A DNA stretch of 6,178 nucleotides, from positions 1 to 6,178 of the forward strand of contig CAZHFZ010000098.1 in assembly GCA_964531455.1 (NCBI GenBank), read 5' to 3'. A model generated the notes under the pieces. That model was not told where the DNA came from, did not search any database, and saw nothing but the letters and a program-made list of their open reading frames with translations. The translations under genes were made by a program, and so were the position numbers. Shown piece by piece: positions 1 to 5,585 of the stretch (within the stretch, counting starts at the first letter, position 1; the number at the start of each line of letters is the position of its first letter). The DNA is from Ga0077527 sp964531455. Lineage in GTDB: Bacteria; Pseudomonadota; Gammaproteobacteria; Burkholderiales; SG8-41.

Positions 1-1
1 C

Positions 2-223
2 GAGCTGCACGATGCAATGCAGCAACTGTATGATGAAACCATCGAGGCCATGCAACTGGCCAAAGTCAGTCCCGACCTCGACGACCTCTCGGCGGTGTTT
101 GCCGTCGCCTTGCTGAAACTGGGCATGGCCACCGGCTTTGTCGAACAGCGTCATCCCGGTTTTGCCAAGGAAGTCGAAGAAAAGCGCCAGCGGGTCATTG
201 CCGCACTGACGCAGAAACACTGA
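2..223 (+). CDS. 3' end of a small helical protein of unknown function (5' truncated by window edge)
   Basis: The reading frame is open from base 2 to the TGA at 221-223, so the gene most likely begins before the window. An ATG at 17 lies in the frame but has no ribosome binding site in front of it, so I do not take it as the start. The visible 73 residues are rich in Ala, Leu, Glu and Lys and would fold as helices: a Met/Leu-rich helix, an acidic turn (Ser-Pro-Asp-Leu-Asp-Asp), a hydrophobic Ala/Val/Leu helix, then a charged C-terminal helix ending Gln-Lys-His. There are no cysteines, no signal peptide and no obvious transmembrane segment in the visible part. I do not recognise the family. 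The stop is 9 bases before the cysteine desulfurase start and overlaps its ribosome binding site, so the two are almost certainly co-transcribed and perhaps translationally coupled. That hints at a role near sulfur transfer but does not prove one. Confidence 0.6.
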   Translation, partial: ELHDAMQQLYDETIEAMQLAKVSPDLDDLSAVFAVALLKLGMATGFVEQRHPGFAKEVEEKRQRVIAALTQKH

Positions 224-226
224 GGA
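222..226 (+). promoter_or_regulatory. Ribosome binding site of the cysteine desulfurase gene
   Basis: The sequence GAGGA lies 6 bases before the ATG at 233 and overlaps the stop codon of the upstream gene. It fixes 233 as the start and supports coupled translation of the two genes. Confidence 0.6.
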
Positions 227-232
227 TTCAAG

Positions 233-1387
233 ATGAAGACCCCGATCTATCTCGACAATTCGGCCACCACGCCGCTGGATCCCGCGGTTGTGGACGCAAT
301 GCTGCCGTATCTGCGCGAGCAATTCGGCAACCCCGCCAGCAGCACCCATGCGTTCGGTCATGCCGCCAGCAAAGCCGTTGAAGCGGCACGTGCCGACGTG
401 GCGCGACTGGTCGGCGCGGAACCGCGCGACATCGCCTGGACCTCGGGTGCTACCGAGTCGAACAACCTCGCAATCAAGGGCGCCGCGATGGCCGCACAGG
501 CGCGCGGCAAACATCTGATCACCCTGCAGACCGAACACAAGGCCGTGCTCGACACGATGAAATGGCTGGAGAAACAGGGCTTCAGCGTGACCTACCTCGC
601 ACCGCACAAAAACGGCCTGCTCGATCTCGAAGCCTTCCGGTCCGCGCTGCGACCGGATACCGTGCTGGCCTCGGTGATGCTGGTCAACAACGAGATCGGT
701 GTCATTCAGGACATCGCGGCCATCGGCGCAGCATGTCGCAGCAACGGCACACTTTTTCATGTCGACGCCGCGCAGGCCACCGGCAAGATTGCGATCAACC
801 TCGCGCAACTGCCGGTCGACATCATGTCGCTGACCGCGCACAAGACCTACGGCCCCAAGGGCATCGGCGCGCTGTACGTGCGTCGCGCGCCTCAAGTACG
901 CATTGAATGCCAGATGCACGGCGGCGGCCACGAGCGCGGCTTGCGTTCCGGCACACTGGCCACACACCAGATCGTCGGCATGGGCGCAGCTTTCCGCATC
1001 GCCGGCGAACTGATGGCGACGGAAGTGCCGCAGCTGCGCATGCTGCGCGACCGCTTCTGGAACCGCCTCAAGGATCTGCCGGGGATAATACTCAACGGCG
1101 ATCTGGAGCAACGCATCGCCAACAACCTGAACATCAGCATCGACATCCCCAATTGCGATTCGCTGGTCACCACACTTAGTGACATTGCGGTCTCGTCGAC
1201 CTCGGCCTGCTCCACCGGCGGCGTATCGCATGTACTGCAGGCGCTGGGTTCGGATGACGGCATCGCCGGCAACTCGATCCGCATCACCGTCGGCCGCTTC
1301 AATACCGTCGAGGAAATCGACTGGGCCGCGGATTACCTGCGCAAAAAAATAGAAGATTGCCGCGCAGGACGGCTGCAGGCGGCATAA
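233..1387 (+). CDS. Cysteine desulfurase, NifS/IscS type (class V aminotransferase fold)
   Basis: This 384-residue PLP enzyme would convert L-cysteine to L-alanine and pass the sulfur, as a persulfide, to an acceptor in the cytoplasm. Seen in the sequence: the N-terminal Tyr-Leu-Asp-Asn-Ser-Ala-Thr-Thr motif (6-13), the Gly-Asn-Pro-Ala-Ser segment (32-36), Thr-Ser-Gly-Ala-Thr-Glu-Ser-Asn (70-77) that holds the cofactor phosphate, Glu-His (101-102) with the ring-stacking His102, His-Val-Asp-Ala-Ala-Gln (176-181) with cofactor-binding Asp178 and Gln181, and the Schiff-base lysine Lys204 in Ala-His-Lys-Thr-Tyr-Gly-Pro-Lys-Gly. The persulfide cysteine is Cys326 in Ser-Ser-Thr-Ser-Ala-Cys. Two oddities compared with E. 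coli IscS as I remember it: the stretch after the catalytic Cys is about two residues shorter, and the protein ends at an Ala/Gly/Arg-rich tail without the Ser-Ile-Glu-Trp-Ala-His-His-type C terminus linked to IscU docking. No iscU, iscA or iscR is visible. Function as a desulfurase is secure; which acceptor it serves is not, so I give no gene symbol. Confidence 0.93.
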   Translation: MKTPIYLDNSATTPLDPAVVDAMLPYLREQFGNPASSTHAFGHAASKAVEAARADVARLVGAEPRDIAWTSGATESNNLAIKGAAMAAQARGKHLITLQTEHKAVLDTMKWLEKQGFSVTYLAPHKNGLLDLEAFRSALRPDTVLASVMLVNNEIGVIQDIAAIGAACRSNGTLFHVDAAQATGKIAINLAQLPVDIMSLTAHKTYGPKGIGALYVRRAPQVRIECQMHGGGHERGLRSGTLATHQIVGMGAAFRIAGELMATEVPQLRMLRDRFWNRLKDLPGIILNGDLEQRIANNLNISIDIPNCDSLVTTLSDIAVSSTSACSTGGVSHVLQALGSDDGIAGNSIRITVGRFNTVEEIDWAADYLRKKIEDCRAGRLQAA

Positions 1388-1419
1388 GCCTGAAAATTAA
1401 ATAAAAACAATAGCTTAAA
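1388..1419. other. AT-rich gap between convergent genes
   Basis: Thirty-two bases separate the stop of the cysteine desulfurase gene from the stop of the minus-strand gene. The stretch is strikingly AT-rich compared with its surroundings, with A runs on the plus strand and T runs on the minus strand. A convergent junction like this is where a terminator is expected, but I see no hairpin with a U tract in the right order on either strand. Confidence 0.4.
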
Positions 1420-1845
1420 TCAACGCCGCTGGGGCGCGTTCGCCGCTTCCTGCAAATGGATAAAGCTGTGGTCGCAGAAGCCGGGTTCGGCAAGCGACTG
1501 CAGTTCCTCATAAACCCGATCGGGCTCGCGCAGCACACGCGTATCAAAATGGCGGGCGTTGACCGCGCCGTAGTTGATGCAGACATTGCTCTGCGGGTCG
1601 CGCTCCAGGCAGGCATAAACCGTGGTCACGACATACATGCCCGCATTGCGCTCGATGTAATGCAGGTAACGCCCTTGCACCACCTGCACATCGACCGCAC
1701 CCGCGCGCCGGGTGTCGATCGAACGTACCCGCTCGCCGCGCTGCCGCTGGTAATGGGTCAGTGAGTTGGAGCGGCCTTCGACCAGCAGACGGTTTCCTGT
1801 TTGCGGATCAATGTCGTATTCGCGGTAAAAGGCGCAGTGCACCAT
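1420..1845 (-). CDS. C-terminal fragment of an unrecognised protein (5' part lost in assembly gap)
   Basis: The minus-strand frame runs from the edge of the N gap to a TGA at 1422-1420 and encodes 141 residues. The first visible codon is an ATG directly against the gap; I cannot tell whether it is the start or an internal Met, and no upstream bases are available to look for a ribosome binding site. The fragment is soluble-looking, rich in Arg, Tyr, Asp and Gln, and has four cysteines (4, 79, 89 and 124 of the fragment). Cys79 and Cys89 sit on either side of a polar Leu-Glu-Arg-Asp-Pro segment, which would suit a disulfide-bridged loop if the protein is exported. The C terminus is Ala/Pro/Gln/Arg-rich and probably disordered. 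I recognise no domain. The frame runs on through the Ns into the receptor gene, but that join depends only on the arbitrary gap length, so I treat this as a separate gene. Confidence 0.55.
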   Translation of the reverse strand: MVHCAFYREYDIDPQTGNRLLVEGRSNSLTHYQRQRGERVRSIDTRRAGAVDVQVVQGRYLHYIERNAGMYVVTTVYACLERDPQSNVCINYGAVNARHFDTRVLREPDRVYEELQSLAEPGFCDHSFIHLQEAANAPQRR

Positions 1846-1945
1846 NNNNNNNNNNNNNNNNNNNNNNNNNNNNNNNNNNNNNNNNNNNNNNNNNNNNNNN
1901 NNNNNNNNNNNNNNNNNNNNNNNNNNNNNNNNNNNNNNNNNNNNN
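1846..1945. other. Assembly gap of 100 Ns
   Basis: Exactly 100 unknown bases. A round 100 is a common scaffolding placeholder for a gap of unknown size. It removes the C terminus of the receptor gene and the start of the next minus-strand gene, and any open frame that crosses it is artificial. Confidence 0.97.
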
Positions 1946-2835
1946 CCGTTGACCCAGAAGTTTTCCTCCAACTCCTTTTTCCAGTCATCGGTAGCCGCCA
2001 TCGCTGCCAGAACCTTGTCCCAATAGGCAATTTGCTGCGGGGTCATCCCGCGGGGTCCCATCAACCCGCGCCAGCTTGAGGAGTCCGCAGGAATGCCCTG
2101 CTCGCGCCATGTCGGGATCGATGCAAAGTCACCCCACATCCGTTTCGGCGAGGAGATCGCCAGCGTACGCAGTTTGCCGGTGCGCAGATGCGCAACCATG
2201 TTGCCCAACCCCGTATTGACGACATCAACATGACCGCCAAGCACTGCAACAGTGGCCGCAGATCCGCCGGGGAACACCGCAGTCTTCAGTTTCCTGATGT
2301 CCACGCCACCGGCCCGCAGGCAGGTGATCAGCGTGGTGTGATTGGCCCCGCCCAGACTCGTGGAGATGCCGAAGCTGGCGGCCTCGGGATTTTTTTTCAG
2401 CAATTCCACCAGATCCCTGCCAGTCCTGATCGGCGACTCGGCGCGCACGTTGACGCCGAGATATTCCTCGAACAGCATCGACAGAGGGGTGAACGCAGTG
2501 TGGTTGTACGGAATGAGCCCCAGGATGTGATTGCTGATCGAACCGGTGGTGGCCACAATCATGTAGTGACCGTCGCCTGGATGCTGGTTCAGGTAATTCA
2601 GGCCGATGGTGCCGCTACCGCCTGGTTTATTGACAACATTGACCGGGACGTCGACCAGCTTGTGCTGAGTGAGGATTTTCGCGACCACCCGCGCGGTGCG
2701 GTCCGTAGTGCCCCCGGGACCTGAAGGGGCAACAATCTCGATCGGTTTATCAGGCTTCCATTGCGCCTCAGCTTCAGCAATAGTGACCGCGATGACTGCC
2801 AGAACCAATAGTGCCGCATACCGGACTTGCGCCAT
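1946..2835 (-). CDS. Periplasmic solute receptor, tripartite tricarboxylate transporter family (Bug/TctC type), C terminus missing
   Basis: The gene starts with the ATG read from 2835 and gives 296 residues before the N gap. Family members are usually about 320-330 residues, so only the last 25-35 are probably missing. Residues 1-24 form a signal peptide: a short Arg-containing start, a Leu/Val/Ala/Ile core and an Ala-Glu-Ala cleavage motif before Gln25. The mature protein opens with the family signature Trp-Lys-Pro-Asp-Lys-Pro-Ile-Glu-Ile-Val (26-35), then Pro-Gly-Gly-Thr-Thr-Asp-Arg (40-46), an Asn-Lys-Pro-Gly-Gly-Ser-Gly segment, a Gly-Thr-type ligand loop (Ser-Leu-Gly-Gly-Ala-Asn-His) and the Trp-Arg-Gly-Leu-Met-Gly-Pro motif of domain 2. 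Such receptors bind carboxylic acids in the periplasm and deliver them to TctA/TctB membrane subunits. Neither is present here, so this is an orphan receptor in this window. It is divergent from the hydro-lyase operon, which suggests, but does not prove, that it captures the substrate of that pathway or acts as its sensor. Confidence 0.88.
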
Positions 2836-2960
2836 GTGAACTCCTTAGCTGAAGTGTCAGCAAAATATAGCACGCCGTTCGCGGGAAACGTTCACGATAT
2901 ACTCAGAGTCGGCCCGCGCTCGGCGGCCAAAACCCTTCTTGCACAATACGGAATCTGACG
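2836..2960. promoter_or_regulatory. Divergent control region between receptor and hydro-lyase operon
   Basis: These 125 bases hold the promoters of two divergent transcripts. On the plus strand TATACT at 2898-2903 is a possible -10 box, but the -35 region is weak. On the minus strand TATATT (2869-2864) is a possible -10, again without a good -35. Poor -35 boxes would fit promoters that need an activator. A near-perfect direct repeat, CGTTCGCG (2876-2883) and CGTTCACG (2889-2896), sits between the two -10 candidates with a 13-base period. No regulator gene is present in the window. Promoter positions are guesses from sequence alone. Confidence 0.35.
2841..2846 (-). promoter_or_regulatory. Ribosome binding site of the receptor gene
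   Basis: On the minus strand AAGGAG lies 5 bases before the ATG at 2835. It is the strongest Shine-Dalgarno in the window and fixes the start of the receptor, which in turn gives a complete signal peptide. Confidence 0.7.
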
Positions 2961-4232
2961 ATGGGCATGACTGCCGCAGAAAAGATACTGGCCCGCACCA
3001 GCGGACGCGCCAACGTCAAGGCAGGCGACATCGTCTACCCGCAACCCGATTTCGTGATGATCCATGACGGTGTGGTGCGTGGCGCCAAGGAGGAACTCGA
3101 CGCCCTTGGCATCACCCGCCTGTTTAACCCAGACCGTGTGCTGATGGTCACTGACCATGACGTCGTATATGTCAACGACCGTGCGGCAGCCCGCGGGGCC
3201 TTCAACCGCAAGGCCGCTGAAGCGTGGGGCGTCAAAAATTTCTTCGATGCCGGGCGCGGTGGCCACGGCCACATCTTTCCGACCGAACGCGGCTGGGTAC
3301 TGCCGGGCACCTTGTATTTCGATAATGACCGCCACTGCACCAACGCAGGCGGCATCGGCGCGCTCGCCATCCGCATGGGCACCGAAATCAACCGCGTTCT
3401 TGCGACCGGGACGAATTGGACCCTTGTGCCGAAGTCGGTCAAGCTCACCATCAAGGGCAAACTGCAACCCGGGGTGTTCGCGCGCGATCTGGGATTTTTC
3501 ATCGGCAAACAATTAAGCGAGGACGGCGCATTCGGTGTCGACATTGATTACCGGGTGCTCGAGTTTGCCGGCGACCTCGACCAGTTCAGCATCGCCGCGC
3601 GCATGTCCCTGTGCAGCACACCGACCGAGATGCGCGCCATCGGTGTATTTTTCCCGCCGTCGGAAGCGATACTGGCCTACGCCAAAGAGCGTGCGCAACG
3701 ACCGTTCACGCCGGTTTATGCCGATGCCGACGCACATTACGATGCCAAGGTCGAACTCGACGTCAGCACACTGCCACCGCAGGTCGCACTGCCCGGCGGC
3801 CCGCACAAGGCCGCAGATCTCTCCGGCGTCGCCGGCACGCGAGTCAGCCACACTTACATCGGATCCTGTGCCTCCGGAATGTACGAGGATCTCGAAATTG
3901 CTGCATCCATCCTCAAGGGCAGGAAACTTGCGCCGGGAGTACGCATGATTGTAGTACCGGGATCGGAGGATTCCACCCGACGCATGACACGCGAAGGTCT
4001 GCTCGATATTTTCCATGATGCCGGCGCAATGGTAATACCGGCCGGCTGCGGTCCCTGCGCCAGCGGCCGCACCGGGCTGATTGATTCCGGGGAAGTCTCG
4101 ATCTCCACAGCGGTTGCCAATGGTGCCGGTCGTTTCGGCGCCAAAGAAGCACAACTGTATCTCGGCAGTCCCGCCACCGTTGCGGCCTCTGCAGCCACCG
4201 GGCGTATCACTGATCCACGGGAATTCCTGTGA
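2961..4232 (+). CDS. Large subunit of a divergent aconitase/isopropylmalate-dehydratase-type Fe-S hydro-lyase (copy 1)
   Basis: A 423-residue cytoplasmic protein of the LeuC/aconitase superfamily. The start Met-Gly-Met-Thr-Ala-Ala-Glu-Lys matches the usual opening of short LeuC proteins, which supports ATG 2961 although only a weak GGA (2950-2952) lies upstream. Fe-S ligands are Cys303 (Ile-Gly-Ser-Cys) and Cys363/Cys366 (Gly-Cys-Gly-Pro-Cys), with the family's usual spacing of about 60. The end has the standard Leu-Tyr-Leu-Gly-Ser-Pro-Ala-Thr-Val-Ala-Ala-Ser-Ala signature. Also kept are Asp65-His66, a His in Gly-His-Gly-His (102-104), Glu223 and Gly-Arg (390-391). The active site is otherwise unusual: Asp-Ser-His is Asp123-Arg124-His125, the Asn-Met-Ala-Ile-Glu segment is Ser-Thr-Pro-Thr-Glu (219-223), and the Asn-Arg-Asn-Phe position has Ala386 instead of Arg. 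I infer a hydro-lyase or isomerase of a small organic acid, but not isopropylmalate or citrate. It shares about two thirds identity with the next gene and needs the small subunit downstream. Confidence 0.88.
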   Translation: MGMTAAEKILARTSGRANVKAGDIVYPQPDFVMIHDGVVRGAKEELDALGITRLFNPDRVLMVTDHDVVYVNDRAAARGAFNRKAAEAWGVKNFFDAGRGGHGHIFPTERGWVLPGTLYFDNDRHCTNAGGIGALAIRMGTEINRVLATGTNWTLVPKSVKLTIKGKLQPGVFARDLGFFIGKQLSEDGAFGVDIDYRVLEFAGDLDQFSIAARMSLCSTPTEMRAIGVFFPPSEAILAYAKERAQRPFTPVYADADAHYDAKVELDVSTLPPQVALPGGPHKAADLSGVAGTRVSHTYIGSCASGMYEDLEIAASILKGRKLAPGVRMIVVPGSEDSTRRMTREGLLDIFHDAGAMVIPAGCGPCASGRTGLIDSGEVSISTAVANGAGRFGAKEAQLYLGSPATVAASAATGRITDPREFL

Positions 4233-4298
4233 CCGTCAATGATTGATCTTGTAACAGCACAAAATTACCTTCGACACTTTTTGCAAATGGTTAACTGA

Positions 4299-5567
4299 AT
4301 GGGCATGACCGCAGTAGAAAAAGTACTGGCTGCAAAAAGCGGCCGCATGACCGTCAAACCGGGAGATGTGGTTTCCCCCGACCCTGACTTCATCATGATC
4401 CACGATGGCGTGGTAATGGCGGCAAAACGCGAACTCGACGGATTGGGCATCACCCGTCTGGCCACACCGGACAAAGTGATGATGGTCACCGACCATGACG
4501 TGATTTACGGCAGCGCGCGCGCCGCCGAGCGCGGCGCCTTCAACCGCAAGGCCGCGGCGCAATGGGGTGTGAAGAATTTTTTCGACGTCGGCCGCGGCGG
4601 CCACGGTCACATTTTCCCGATGGAAAACGGGATGCTGTTGCCCGGGATGTTCTATTTCGACAATGACCGCCATGCCACCAATGCCGGAGCCATCGGCGCT
4701 TTCGGCTTCCGCATGGGCACCGAAATCTCCCGCGTGCTGGCCACTGGCACCAACTGGGTGATGGTGCCGAAAACAGTGCGTCTGACGCTCAAGGGAAAAC
4801 TCCAGCCGGGAGTGCACGCCAGAGATGTCGGCTTTCATTTCGCAGCCTTGCTCAAACAGGGGGCGCTTTCTGCCGACCTCGATTACCGCGTACTTGAATA
4901 TGCCGGCGATCTGGACCAGTTCGACCTTGCTTCGCGCGCGGCGCTCTGCTCAACACCGACCGAAATCCGTGCTTACGGTGTGTTCGTGCCGCCGTCAAAA
5001 GGAATACTGGAACATGCCAAGTCACGCGGCCAGCGCCCCTTCACGCCGGTGTATTCCGATACCGATGCGCATTACGATGCCGATCTCGCTCTGGATATTT
5101 CAAAGCTGGAGCCGCAGGTGTCACTGCCAGGCAGCGTCGAAAATGCCGTTGATGTCTCCAAAGTCGAAGGCACTGCCATTGATCACGCCTTCATCGGCTC
5201 CTGCGGCTCCGGCATGTGGGAAGACCTGGTAACGGCCGCTTCAATACTCAAAGGTCGCCGACTGGCACCCAATGTCCGGCTGTTTGTCGCCCCGGGATCC
5301 GAAGCCACCAACCGCCGGCTCGCCAGCGAAGGCCTTCTTGGCGTGTTCATCGAAGCCGGCGCGGTGATGCTGCCGCCGGGCTGCGGCCCCTGCAATGACG
5401 CCGTGATCGGTCCGGTGCATTCGGGCGAGGTCTCGCTGTCGACTGCCACCAATAACAATGCCGGGCGCTTTGGCGCACGTGACGCCAAACTCTATCTCGG
5501 CAGTCCGGCCACGGTCGCCGCATCCGCCGTCGCCGGAAAAATCACCGACGCACGCAAGTTGAACTGA
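4299..5567 (+). CDS. Large subunit of a divergent aconitase/isopropylmalate-dehydratase-type Fe-S hydro-lyase (copy 2)
   Basis: A 422-residue paralog of the preceding gene, aligned over its whole length with a single one-residue gap near residue 188 and about 67 percent identity by my hand count. The Fe-S ligands are Cys302, Cys362 and Cys365. It shares all unusual features of copy 1: Asp123-Arg124-His125, Ser-Thr-Pro-Thr-Glu before the conserved Glu, and loss of the Arg of the Asn-Arg-Asn-Phe motif, here Asn385. The copies differ close to the active site: Ala126 after Asp-Arg-His where copy 1 has Cys126, Asn385 against Ala386, and the segment after Gly-Cys-Gly-Pro-Cys. The ATG at 4299 is chosen because the same Met-Gly-Met-Thr-Ala opening is found in copy 1; there is no clear Shine-Dalgarno. 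It lies 66 bases after copy 1, a wider gap than elsewhere in the operon, and 18 bases before the small subunit gene. It may be the main partner of that subunit, or both copies may share it. Confidence 0.88.
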   Translation: MGMTAVEKVLAAKSGRMTVKPGDVVSPDPDFIMIHDGVVMAAKRELDGLGITRLATPDKVMMVTDHDVIYGSARAAERGAFNRKAAAQWGVKNFFDVGRGGHGHIFPMENGMLLPGMFYFDNDRHATNAGAIGAFGFRMGTEISRVLATGTNWVMVPKTVRLTLKGKLQPGVHARDVGFHFAALLKQGALSADLDYRVLEYAGDLDQFDLASRAALCSTPTEIRAYGVFVPPSKGILEHAKSRGQRPFTPVYSDTDAHYDADLALDISKLEPQVSLPGSVENAVDVSKVEGTAIDHAFIGSCGSGMWEDLVTAASILKGRRLAPNVRLFVAPGSEATNRRLASEGLLGVFIEAGAVMLPPGCGPCNDAVIGPVHSGEVSLSTATNNNAGRFGARDAKLYLGSPATVAASAVAGKITDARKLN

Positions 5568-5585
5568 TTCTCGGGAAAAAAAGCC

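Noticed and set aside
1376..1392. Inverted repeat CAGGC/GCCTG spanning the stop codon of the cysteine desulfurase gene, followed by an A-rich run
   Set aside because: The stem is only 5 bp with a 7-base loop. On the plus strand it is followed by A rather than T, and on the minus strand the T run comes before it, so it is not a standard intrinsic terminator for either gene.
2892..3512. Minus-strand open frame of 206 codons opposite the first large subunit; a similar one lies at 4236-4838
   Set aside because: The two antisense frames resemble each other only because the sense genes are paralogs. Their position matches the sense codon pattern, and no ribosome binding site or family signature supports them.
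4287..4298. Tiny frame ATG-GTT-AAC-TGA ending exactly before the start codon of the second large subunit, a possible leader for coupled translation
   Set aside because: It has no ribosome binding site, codes for three residues, and has no counterpart before the first large subunit; chance is the simpler explanation.
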